Shown piece after piece: positions 41,863 to 49,653 of a stretch of 64,000 nt of DNA (its first letter is position 1; each line of letters begins with the position of its first letter). Source of the DNA: Devosiaceae bacterium. Its GTDB lineage: Bacteria > Pseudomonadota > Alphaproteobacteria > Rhizobiales > Devosiaceae. A program made the translations under genes and the position numbers. The notes under the pieces are model-generated. The model did not search any database, had not been told where the DNA came from, and saw only the letters and a list, made by a program, of their open reading frames with translations. The stretch lies in contig JAKISW010000005.1 of assembly GCA_021648375.1 (NCBI GenBank), positions 1 through 64,000 of the forward strand, read 5' to 3'.

Positions 41863-42767
41863 TGCCCAGTAAAATTAATGCAAATAATGTAAAAACATGG
41901 CAGGTTCGCGATCGCAACGGACAGTTGTTTCGCTGGGCCTTGTGGATGGGCGCGGCAATTCTGTTCTATATCAGCTGGATGCGCATATCCGACCAAACCA
42001 CGTGGTATTTCTTTTTTGATGCGCCACGGATTGCCGCTGATATTGGCGGCAGGGCTTTTCCGCCCCGCTGGGAATATATTTTCAGCCTTGGCAAGCCCAT
42101 ATGGGATACGTTTAACATTGCGACTCTTGGAACGATTATTGCGCTGACAATTGCAGTGCCGGTGGCATTTCTGGCGGCGCGAAATACTTCGCCAAAACTG
42201 CCCCTGCATCCGATTATTGTGAGACTAATTCCGCGTTTTATCCATAACTTTGTTAAGAAAGTTACCGGGCAGGATATGGTTTCGGTGGGTATTGTTCGCC
42301 CGCTGGCGTTACTGGTGATCGTTTCAACCCGCTCCATTAACTCTTTGATCTGGGCCTTGCTTCTGGTTTCGATTGTTGGTCCGGGGGTTTTTGCCGGCTT
42401 ACTTGCCATCTCAATCCGCTCCATCGGGTTTTGCGCAAAATTGCTTTATGAGGCGATTGAGGAAATTGATGAACATCAGGTTGAGGCGGTTAAGGCGACC
42501 GGAGCCAGCGGATGGCAGGTTATGGTCTATGGTATTGTGCCGCAGATTTTGCCGGCATTTGCTGGAATTGCTGTTTTTCGCTGGGATATTAATATCCGCG
42601 AGTCCACGGTTTTGGGCCTTGTTGGAGCCGGTGGAATTGGTCTGCAATTGCAAGGCTCCCTTAACATATTGGCATGGCCGCAGGTTTCGCTGATTTTGGG
42701 CGTGATCCTGATTGCTGTGATTATCGGTGAATTTATTTCTGCCAAAGTGCGTGCAGCAATAATCTAG
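41862..42767 (+). CDS. phnE: Phosphonate-type ABC transporter permease 2
   Basis: 301-residue PhnE paralogue with EAVKATGASGWQVMVYGIVP and FRWDINIRESTVLGLVGAGG. The loop inserted after the third helix (about residues 100-140, RNTSPKLPLHPIIVRLIPRF) is longer than in permease 1, as is common for the second PhnE. Its TAG stop codon is supplied by the palindrome at 42764-42781, so that the repeat tip defines the C-terminus. Confidence 0.92.
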   Translation: MPSKINANNVKTWQVRDRNGQLFRWALWMGAAILFYISWMRISDQTTWYFFFDAPRIAADIGGRAFPPRWEYIFSLGKPIWDTFNIATLGTIIALTIAVPVAFLAARNTSPKLPLHPIIVRLIPRFIHNFVKKVTGQDMVSVGIVRPLALLVIVSTRSINSLIWALLLVSIVGPGVFAGLLAISIRSIGFCAKLLYEAIEEIDEHQVEAVKATGASGWQVMVYGIVPQILPAFAGIAVFRWDINIRESTVLGLVGAGGIGLQLQGSLNILAWPQVSLILGVILIAVIIGEFISAKVRAAII

Positions 42768-42781
42768 GGTCCTGACCCTAG
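42764..42781. repeat. 18-bp palindrome CTAGGGTCCTGACCCTAG overlapping the phnE stop
   Basis: CTAGGGTC and GACCCTAG are perfect inverted arms around CT. TAG at 42765-42767 is the stop codon of the second permease. The right part equals the tip of the 15838-16107 element apart from one added G. Confidence 0.85.
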
Positions 42782-42868
42782 ATTTTGAGTAGTTTTTTAC
42801 TATTGGAATGCATGGATTATTGGTCTTGAAATCGCCCGTGATTATTCTGTTGGATATTTGGAAATAGT

Positions 42869-43774
42869 ATGAAAAATCTGAATACGGATTGGGCTTTTGC
42901 TCAATATGAGCGGGTGCGTTCAATACTGCCTGAAGCCAGTTTTCCTGATAAATGGAAAACCATATCTCAGATGGAAGAAATTGCCGACCAGGTTGATGTA
43001 TTTCTGCTGGATGCGTTTGGGGTTTTAAACGTGGGCCGAACAGTAATTCCCGGAGCGCCAGATTGGGTTTCCTCGCTGCAAAAAGCGGGTAAAAAAGTTC
43101 TGGTCGTGGCTAACGGCTCTTCAGTTTCTCCGGACGCCTCTTTGTTGCGGTTTAAGGAAATGGGTTTTGAATTTGCGCCAGAGGATGTAATCGCTTCAAG
43201 AAATGTGCTGGGAAGCACTCTTAAGGGAAGATCGCAAAATCTCTGGGGAGTGATGCTGGCCTCAAATGGGGGAATTGACCAAGTGCCGGTTGCTACGGTT
43301 CATCTTGGTGAAAACCGAAGTGACTTTGACCGGGCGGAAGGATTTATTCTGTTTGGAACCAGCGAATGGAGCGAGAAGCAACAGGAATTGCTGGTGGCCT
43401 CTCTACAGGACAATCCACGGCCGGTGCTGGTTGGCAACCCGGATATTGTGGCACCGCGTGAAAATGGGCTTAGCCTTGAGCCGGGATGGTTCGCCCATGA
43501 TATTCATGAGCGCTGTGGAATTAAGCCGGAGTTTTTTGGCAAGCCGTTTACCAATATTTATGAGCATGCATTGGAGCGGGTTGGGCCTGAAGTCGACCGG
43601 CAACGCATTGTAATGGTTGGTGATACATTGCACACTGATGTTTGGGGTGGAGCGGCAATTGGAGCTAAAACCGTGTTGATGGCCGATTATGGATTGTTTG
43701 CCGGGCTGGATGTGGTGCCATTTATCGAAGCATCGGGAATAGTCCCCAATTGGATCATGACGTCAAAAAATTGA
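42869..43774 (+). CDS. HAD-superfamily class IIA hydrolase-like protein
   Basis: 301 residues resembling the HAD-IIA family TIGR01459 (NagD/CECR5-like). Motif I reads FLLDAFGVLNVG, where the usual second aspartate of the DxD pair is replaced by phenylalanine; motif II region is VVANGSS and motif IV is MVGDTLHTDVWGG. Lack of the general acid/base aspartate is a family trend (DxW or DxF), so phosphatase activity is uncertain. It follows the phn transporter by 101 bp and could act on the imported phosphorus compound. Confidence 0.75.
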   Translation: MKNLNTDWAFAQYERVRSILPEASFPDKWKTISQMEEIADQVDVFLLDAFGVLNVGRTVIPGAPDWVSSLQKAGKKVLVVANGSSVSPDASLLRFKEMGFEFAPEDVIASRNVLGSTLKGRSQNLWGVMLASNGGIDQVPVATVHLGENRSDFDRAEGFILFGTSEWSEKQQELLVASLQDNPRPVLVGNPDIVAPRENGLSLEPGWFAHDIHERCGIKPEFFGKPFTNIYEHALERVGPEVDRQRIVMVGDTLHTDVWGGAAIGAKTVLMADYGLFAGLDVVPFIEASGIVPNWIMTSKN

Positions 43775-43865
43775 TTTGTGCATTTTTTGATCTTTGATTG
43801 ATGTTAACTGGAATACCGGGATAGGTTGCTGCTGCGTAATTAGTTTTTTTGGATAAGGAAATTTC

Positions 43866-44156
43866 ATGGCAGCGATTTTTGTGGCAACGATGAAGATCAA
43901 GGATGGCAAGAAAATGGGCGAGTATGGCGCCGGAGCCAGGGCCACCATCAAACAATATGGGGGCGAGATGGTTTTCCGTGCCAATAAACGCGAAGTTTTG
44001 GCCGGCAGCAGCGATGTTGATGCGGTGGTTATAGCCAGGTTTGCAGATATGGATGCGCTTAACGCCTGGCACAATTCTGCTGAATATCAGGCTATTATCC
44101 CCCTTCGGGATGAAGCTGTGGATATGGTTTTAGTTTCCTATGAGACGCCCTCATAA
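43866..44156 (+). CDS. DUF1330-family protein
   Basis: 96 residues of the small dimeric ferredoxin-like alpha/beta-barrel family DUF1330. The stretch YGAGARATIKQYGGEMVFRA and the aromatic ARFADMDALNAWHNSAEYQA are typical. Function of the family is not established. It stands alone between the HAD gene and a convergent SDR gene. Confidence 0.85.
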   Translation: MAAIFVATMKIKDGKKMGEYGAGARATIKQYGGEMVFRANKREVLAGSSDVDAVVIARFADMDALNAWHNSAEYQAIIPLRDEAVDMVLVSYETPS

Positions 44157-44176
44157 CAACATTGTTTGCGAAATCT

Positions 44177-45199
44177 CTAAACCAGCTTTTGTTCTATCAT
44201 GCTGGTAACGGTTGCATTGATCGCTTGGTCGGTTTTTATGAAATCACGGCCTAAAATCTTGCGCGCGCGACTGTTGTTTAAGGCGTGTGATATTCCGAGC
44301 TGGCTGAGGCTGCCGCGTACATCTCCATCAAACAGGGAATAAATTCTTAAACCCCAATCGGGCATTTGAAATTTTGGCAGTTTGGGAGTGAATTGCGGAA
44401 AGCTGGATTTTATAACATTGGAAATTTGCATAATCCACATTCCTTCCGACGAGGAGATGAAGCGCTTGCCGCCACAATCGTCGGTTTGCATCGCCGCCAT
44501 ATGCATCGCCGCTACATCGCGCACATCAACTATGGGCAAATAAAACCGCGGGGCGGCGGGGATAGATCCACTTAACAGTCGTAAAATCAGTGCGCCTGAC
44601 GTTCCGGGATCATCATCAAGCAATGGCCCGAGAATCAGAGTTGGATTGATGACAGCGAGGTCATTGGTGCGCCCCGCATCTTCCATGATTTCCCATGCTT
44701 TTTTTTCAGCCAGGGTCTTGGATTCAATATAGGCATTGACTTCCGGTGAGTTTAAATTGGTCCAGTCATCTTCGGTAAACGGGGCGGTGCGGGACTTTTC
44801 ATGGCCATGCATAATTGCAACTGAAGATGAAGTTAAAACTATGTTTGCAACTTTGGCGGCCAGTGCAGCGTTTAGCGCCCGTTTGGTTCCCTCAACTGCC
44901 GGGCCGATAAGTTTCATTTTATCTTTTGGCATGGAGGTGACATATGGAGAGGCGGTATGCATTAGGATTTCAATGCCATCCATGGCGTTGCTCCAGCCCT
45001 CATCGCTATTCAGGTCAAGGGCGACAAATTCAAGATTATCTATATCTGCCCCGTGATTCTTTAGAGTTTGGCGCACTTTGTCACTTTTTTTGAGATTTCT
45101 GACGCTGCCGCGAACTTTATATCCGGATTTCAACAATTGTAGCGCGATGTGACCGCCCAGGAAACCTGATATGCCCGTGAGCAAAACCTTTTGCGTCAT
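44177..45199 (-). CDS. Extended short-chain dehydrogenase (dihydroflavonol-reductase-like)
   Basis: 340 residues of the NAD(P)-dependent extended SDR family. The nucleotide-binding motif is LLTGISGFLGGHIALQLL, and the catalytic Tyr/Lys pair is in AYIESKTLAEKKAWE; VVLTSS-like NIVLTSSSVAIMHG supplies the serine. The family reduces aldehydes/ketones such as methylglyoxal or flavonoid-like substrates; the native substrate is unknown. It is divergent from a TetR-family gene across 89 bp with an inverted repeat, so it is likely the regulator's target. Confidence 0.82.
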   Translation of the reverse strand: MTQKVLLTGISGFLGGHIALQLLKSGYKVRGSVRNLKKSDKVRQTLKNHGADIDNLEFVALDLNSDEGWSNAMDGIEILMHTASPYVTSMPKDKMKLIGPAVEGTKRALNAALAAKVANIVLTSSSVAIMHGHEKSRTAPFTEDDWTNLNSPEVNAYIESKTLAEKKAWEIMEDAGRTNDLAVINPTLILGPLLDDDPGTSGALILRLLSGSIPAAPRFYLPIVDVRDVAAMHMAAMQTDDCGGKRFISSSEGMWIMQISNVIKSSFPQFTPKLPKFQMPDWGLRIYSLFDGDVRGSLSQLGISHALNNSRARKILGRDFIKTDQAINATVTSMIEQKLV

Positions 45200-45218
45200 A
45201 ATGAATTCCTTGAAACTG

Positions 45219-45240
45219 AACGAATTTAACTATATTCGTT
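45219..45240. promoter_or_regulatory. Candidate TetR operator
   Basis: AACGAAT (45219-45225) and ATTCGTT (45234-45240) form a 7-bp inverted repeat with an 8-bp centre, followed by a further TGATTCGTGAATT. It is located between the divergent SDR and TetR genes, as expected for autoregulated TetR pairs. Confidence 0.55.
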
Positions 45241-45288
45241 TGATTCGTGAATTGTCAATGGTGTTTATATGGTTATGATAGCTGAAAA

Positions 45289-45843
45289 ATGAGCGAAACC
45301 GTGAAAAAATTATCTGCGAACAGGCGCAATCAAATTCTGGATGCCGGGTTGGTGCTGGCGTTAAAAAATGGATTGCGGGGCACCAGCATGGAGGCTTTAG
45401 CTAGGGAGGCAGGTATCGCCAAACCTACGCTTTACAGTTATTTCCCTAACAAGGATGCGGTTTTTGTTGCAGTTTTGCAGCGAATATTTGAGCAGCTTCA
45501 ACAACAGGTGGAAAAGAGCTTGAATGAAAAAGGTGATCTGGAGTTTCGAATTTCGTCTGCTCTGGCCTCAAAACACAAATTAATATGTAAACTATTGGAA
45601 GGCTCACCGCACCGGGAAGAAATTTATGGTGAAAAAAGCAAAATTGCAGCGAATGAAATTGCCCAATTTGAAAATTGGTTGCAATTAAGGATATCTCAAA
45701 CGCTACGAGACAGCAGGCGCGACCTGCCGCAAAATTATGCGCAATTGCTAATTGCCTGCGCTGAAGGCATTGCGCAAAAGGCCAGCACGGCCTCCCAGAT
45801 TGGCCCTGCAATCCGGCTAATGGTTGAGAAACTTCTGGCGTAA
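45289..45843 (+). CDS. TetR/AcrR-family transcriptional regulator
   Basis: 184 residues. The N-terminal DNA-binding domain includes QILDAGLVLALKNGLRGTSM and EAGIAKPTLYSYFPNKDAVF, the helix-turn-helix signature of TetR. The ligand domain (from about residue 60) is not similar to a named subfamily as far as can be seen by eye. It is divergent from the SDR gene and probably represses it; the PPOX flavoprotein gene 59 bp downstream might be co-regulated. Confidence 0.88.
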   Translation: MSETVKKLSANRRNQILDAGLVLALKNGLRGTSMEALAREAGIAKPTLYSYFPNKDAVFVAVLQRIFEQLQQQVEKSLNEKGDLEFRISSALASKHKLICKLLEGSPHREEIYGEKSKIAANEIAQFENWLQLRISQTLRDSRRDLPQNYAQLLIACAEGIAQKASTASQIGPAIRLMVEKLLA

Positions 45844-45902
45844 AGGGGATTAAATTTAGTTAAAGATGAAGAATAGACAAAATTATTTACAGGAGCCTGT
45901 CC

Positions 45903-46514
45903 ATGTCCGCCATTTCCAGTATTGCCGATCTTGAAAAACTCTACGGCTCTACTTCAAAAGCCGCCAGTGCAAAAGTCCTCAGCCGGCTTTCCAAATCCTA
46001 TGCCAGCTTTATAAAGGCATCTCCGTTTGTGGCTTTGGCCAGTGTGGGAGAAGAGGGGATTGATTGCTCCCCGCGCGGCGATCGGGGAAGTGTTGTCACA
46101 ATCGCTAATGACAAAACCCTGCTCCTGCCGGATTGGCGGGGCAATAATCGTCTTGATACATTGCGGAATATAGTTTTGGACCCTCGGGTTTCCCTGATGT
46201 TTATGGTGCCCGGTTCCGAGGTGATTTTGCGGGTTAACGGGCGCGCAATTATTACCGCTGATAAAGAAATTTGTACCAGTTTTGAAATGGAAGGTAAGCA
46301 CCCGACAACGGTAATTGCCATTGATATCAATGAGGTATATTTTCAATGTGCCAGAGCCATAAAACGCGCTCAGTTGTGGAATGTCAGCGCTCAAAATGCC
46401 GCAATTAATCTACCCACGGCTGGTGATATGTTAAAAGAAGCCACCAATGGTGATTTTGATGGCGAGGAATTTGATAAAAACTGGCCAGAACGCGCTGAAA
46501 AAAATCTTTGGTAA
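45903..46514 (+). CDS. Pyridoxamine 5'-phosphate oxidase-like flavoprotein
   Basis: 203 residues of the FMN-binding split-barrel superfamily, resembling the MSMEG_1061-type PPOX proteins: SPFVALASVGEEGIDCSPRG and LLLPDWRGNNRLDTLRNIV are the diagnostic segments, with VSLMFMVPGSEVILRVNGRA following. Members are FMN-dependent reductases/oxidases of unclear substrate. CAGGAG-type ribosome site AGGAG lies 8 nt before the ATG. Confidence 0.85.
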   Translation: MSAISSIADLEKLYGSTSKAASAKVLSRLSKSYASFIKASPFVALASVGEEGIDCSPRGDRGSVVTIANDKTLLLPDWRGNNRLDTLRNIVLDPRVSLMFMVPGSEVILRVNGRAIITADKEICTSFEMEGKHPTTVIAIDINEVYFQCARAIKRAQLWNVSAQNAAINLPTAGDMLKEATNGDFDGEEFDKNWPERAEKNLW

Positions 46515-46582
46515 ACCAATGTGTTTGGTGATTTTCTCGCTTGTTCCTGGTGGCGCACGTTGTTTGGAAGCAGGCTATTTTA

Positions 46583-47236
46583 ATGAATGATTTAATTTTG
46601 CAGCATTGGCAATTCCAAGCAAAAATTGCCGGCAATTCACTGATTATTCCTGATGGCTGTCGCGATCTGATTTTTAGGGCATCAGCGGGCAAAAAACCAC
46701 ATTGGCAAATTACTTCGCTGGATGATACCGCCTATAAAGTGAGTTCTGTGGTGGGTGATTTTTTCATGGGTTATCGTTTCAGGCCGGGTATATCAATTGA
46801 TGGGTTTGCTATACTAAGCGCATTAAAAAATTTGGAACCGGGAAAGGATGTGGCCGAAAAACATATCGAAGATATGATCAGCAATTATTGTTTGCGTTCT
46901 CCCAATACAGAACTGGCGTTGGCCTGTTTGGGGGCAGGGCGTAAAAATGTCAGTATGGCTGCAAGAGAACTTGGTATTGGCTTGCGCTCACTTCAGCGTT
47001 TGGTCCTGAAAGGCACCGGTAAAACACCAGCTTTTTGGACAGGATTGGCCCGGGCGCGAAAAGTGGCACGTGAACTGGCATCAGGAGGGGCGTTGGCACA
47101 AATCGCCTTTGATTTTGAATATAGTGACCAGGCTCATATGAGTCGTGATATAAAACGCTGGTTTGGGGTCAGTCCCGGCAGAATTAAATATCAGTCTGGG
47201 ATTGTGACGCAACTAAATCAAGCAGGGTTTAGTTAG
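46583..47236 (+). CDS. AraC-family transcriptional regulator
   Basis: 217 residues. The C-terminal half is an AraC/XylS DNA-binding domain: SMAARELGIGLRSLQRLVLK (first helix-turn-helix) and IAFDFEYSDQAHMSRDIKRW (second), ending GVSPGRIK. The N-terminal half with IPDGCRDLIFRASAGKKPHW is like the DUF6597/AraC sensor found in many small regulators. The start at 46583 is preferred; AGG stands 8 nt upstream, whereas the in-frame codon at 46541 adds 14 residues without a ribosome site. Target unknown. Confidence 0.85.
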   Translation: MNDLILQHWQFQAKIAGNSLIIPDGCRDLIFRASAGKKPHWQITSLDDTAYKVSSVVGDFFMGYRFRPGISIDGFAILSALKNLEPGKDVAEKHIEDMISNYCLRSPNTELALACLGAGRKNVSMAARELGIGLRSLQRLVLKGTGKTPAFWTGLARARKVARELASGGALAQIAFDFEYSDQAHMSRDIKRWFGVSPGRIKYQSGIVTQLNQAGFS

Positions 47237-47276
47237 AGGAGCAAAGAACAGGTCATCAATGCCGTTCAACATTGAT

Positions 47277-47627
47277 CTATGTCAGTTGAGCAATGAAGAA
47301 TTTCAGTTGTTTTTTTTTGATCTGTTCGATTGTTTGCAATTTGATATGGCGGCGTAACTTCCCATTTCCCTCAAGCAGATTATTTGGATCATCCAAGCTG
47401 TGTCCCAAACCGAACTCAAAAGAAACATGGCTTTTATAGGCAAAAACTCCAGCAACATCGTGTTTCAACGAAAACATGATGCCGCCATACATCATGCGTT
47501 CACTACCGTTCGGATGAAGGGAAAAGAACAGTGAGCGGCATTGCTCGACAATTTCAAATTTTTTAACGTCGGATTGGTGTAATTCGTTTAGAAAGGCCGC
47601 TACTTTTTCTTCGGGGAGTTTATCCAA
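47277..47627 (-). CDS. DUF1801-family protein
   Basis: 116 residues with the DUF1801 (YdhG-like) pattern: SERMMYGGIMFSLKHDVAGV and KLRRHIKLQTIEQIKKKQL. The family fold is small alpha/beta with no proven biochemical role. The start is a TTG at 47627 with GGGATAGG 4-5 nt upstream; no in-frame ATG lies nearby. It is convergent with the AraC gene and 35 bp downstream of the VOC gene on the same strand. Confidence 0.78.
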   Translation of the reverse strand: MDKLPEEKVAAFLNELHQSDVKKFEIVEQCRSLFFSLHPNGSERMMYGGIMFSLKHDVAGVFAYKSHVSFEFGLGHSLDDPNNLLEGNGKLRRHIKLQTIEQIKKKQLKFFIAQLT

Positions 47628-47662
47628 TTTACCTATCCCATTAAAATTTCAGGAATGATTTT

Positions 47663-48040
47663 TTAGATTGGGGTGCAGATTTCTATCAGAAAACCGTTTG
47701 GATCGCTGACATAGGCAATGGTTTGGCCCCACGGCATTTTTTCTGGCTCCCGTTGCAGTTTTGCGCCTGCTGTAATTGCTTTTTCAACACCTGCAGCCAC
47801 ATTATCTGTTTCCAGAGCAATTTCAAATGCAGGTTTTTTTGGATCAGGAATTGAGGCTGATTTGCCCAATTCCTGCATGGATTTGCGCGATGCAAAAGCC
47901 AAAATGGTGGAGCCGGTATCCATCTCGCCATATTCAGAGCTTTCGTGCAGCATTTTGGTGGTGAAGCCAAAAGCCTTTTCGAAAAAATTCAAACTTTGAA
48001 CAACGTTGCTGACATAGAGAATTGTATAGCGAAATTTCAT
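47663..48040 (-). CDS. VOC-family (glyoxalase/bleomycin-resistance-like) protein
   Basis: 125 residues with paired beta-alpha-beta-beta-beta modules: FRYTILYVSNVVQSLNFFEK opens the first, and ITAGAKLQREPEKMPWGQTI with AYVSDPNGFLIEICTP closes the second. The last glutamate (E in LIEIC) is the usual metal ligand. The substrate is unknown. The start is set at 48040 (MKFRYT); a 12-residue in-frame extension to 48076 is less likely. Confidence 0.85.
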   Translation of the reverse strand: MKFRYTILYVSNVVQSLNFFEKAFGFTTKMLHESSEYGEMDTGSTILAFASRKSMQELGKSASIPDPKKPAFEIALETDNVAAGVEKAITAGAKLQREPEKMPWGQTIAYVSDPNGFLIEICTPI

Positions 48041-48196
48041 GATTTTTTGCCGTTTTCCAGTGATTTGATTTTTCAAATAGGCAGTTATTTGCCCGATATT
48101 CGTTCATAAGCCCACAAATATCAGCAGGTCTTGAACAAATGCGACAATTTTTGTTGGAGTGTTTGCCCCAAAATCGTGAATAGCCCAATTAGGATT

Positions 48197-49513
48197 CTAT
48201 GAATCCTTGAGCATTTGATCCTGCTTCAGGCGCATTTCGTAGAGTTTGGTGGTCTTATCAGGGGTGGCGTTATCGGAGGTGATAAGTTCGCCTTTTTTGA
48301 TGGTGCGGGTGGTTTTGCCGCCCTCTAACAGGCCCACTGGAAGGCAGGATTTTTTTCTTGCGTCCTCTTTTGTCATGGTGAAAGAGCGATAGCAGGTTTC
48401 GCCAATGGCATCGAGGTTTTCTCCCGCCTGTAAATCACGTTTGGCCAGTGCACAAACTTCTGCCACAGGTCTGTTGAGCGGCACCATATCAGCCTTGCCA
48501 TAAAGCATGATGCGGGCCGCAGTCAGCGGAACTTCCAGCGAAGTCAGGTGATAGGGGCGGAAAAAACCATAATAGGGACCAATACCGATATGCAAGTCGT
48601 CCATGCGTTCAACAATTCGCGCATGATTGGCTTTGGCAATTACAAAAACCCCGGGGGCAACACCTTTGCCGATGGTATAATCGACCACGCCCTTATTGTG
48701 CAAAATTCCGCCGTCGCTTTTGGGGATAAGCACCTTGGCCAACTCGTCACGAGAGGCTTTTGGGCCATGCATGCCGGGTATATCGGGTTTTAAGCCGGTG
48801 GCATTGGCAATTGCGGCCATTTCCACGGCGGTTTTTGAACCGTCAACAAATTCCACCAGCATGCGCGGGTTCATGTTGCGTCGAAGTGCTTCTTCGCGAT
48901 AATCATCAGGCACGGCATTGTGGTTTAAGGGATTGTTTTTGCCCTTTCCGGCGGCGATAATTTCAAGGTTGAGAGCTGAGGTAAATTCTATCAGTTCCAT
49001 GCAGGAGGATGGCTCATCTCCCGCTCCAAGGGAATAAATCACCCCCAATTTGTCGGCCTGACTTTTGAGATAGGGACCTATGGTAACATCGGCCTCCACA
49101 TTCATCATCACGATGTGCTTGCCATGCTCCATGGCCAACAAGATATAATCTGCGGCAACACCGGGCTTGCCGGTTGCGTCGATCACCACATCAATTTTTG
49201 GGGTGGTGACCATTAAATTGGGGTCGTCAGTAACAGCAATTTTGCCTAAGTCCAGAGCCTTTGACATGGAGGAGGCAGAAGAAACCTCAAGAGCGTTGCT
49301 CCGGTCTCCATATGCTATTTCAATAGCGTTAAGCGCGGCAATCGGACGCCTTGTGGCGATGGCACCAATTTTTATGCCATCCATCAGCATGATCTGGGTG
49401 ACAAGATCGGTGCCCATTTCGCCAGCACCGATAATGCCGATACAAATAGGTTTGTGGGTTTCAGATCTAGTTTTTAGATCGCGGGCAATGCCTGTGAGGT
49501 GAATTTTGTTCAT
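48197..49513 (-). CDS. Homoserine-dehydrogenase-like oxidoreductase with SAF domain
   Basis: 438 residues of the COG4091 type: an N-terminal Rossmann domain (CIGIIGAGEMGTDLVTQIML), a catalytic middle region and a C-terminal SAF domain (about residues 345-420, RDLQAGENLDAIGE). Related proteins act on branched or sugar-acid-type substrates, but the reaction here is not known; true homoserine dehydrogenase function is unlikely. The start at 49513 (MNKIHLTG) is chosen over 49675, which would reach over the divergent gene start. It is divergent from the enoyl-CoA hydratase gene. Confidence 0.72.
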   Translation of the reverse strand: MNKIHLTGIARDLKTRSETHKPICIGIIGAGEMGTDLVTQIMLMDGIKIGAIATRRPIAALNAIEIAYGDRSNALEVSSASSMSKALDLGKIAVTDDPNLMVTTPKIDVVIDATGKPGVAADYILLAMEHGKHIVMMNVEADVTIGPYLKSQADKLGVIYSLGAGDEPSSCMELIEFTSALNLEIIAAGKGKNNPLNHNAVPDDYREEALRRNMNPRMLVEFVDGSKTAVEMAAIANATGLKPDIPGMHGPKASRDELAKVLIPKSDGGILHNKGVVDYTIGKGVAPGVFVIAKANHARIVERMDDLHIGIGPYYGFFRPYHLTSLEVPLTAARIMLYGKADMVPLNRPVAEVCALAKRDLQAGENLDAIGETCYRSFTMTKEDARKKSCLPVGLLEGGKTTRTIKKGELITSDNATPDKTTKLYEMRLKQDQMLKDS

Positions 49514-49653
49514 GTTACAGGTAAAACCCATTTGAGAGAGCAAAACAACCGGGTTGAAGTGTAAAATAGTGGGTTTGGGATAAACAAAGGTGATGAACTG
49601 ATTCAAAATCACCACTATAAATGACTCAAATAGAAATCGGGGCGAGTTAAAAA

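Noticed and set aside
39196..42767. Confident call as phosphonate degradation locus
   Set aside because: Only the transporter is present. There are no phnGHIJKLM, phnX, phnW or phnA genes in the window, so the ligand stays open.
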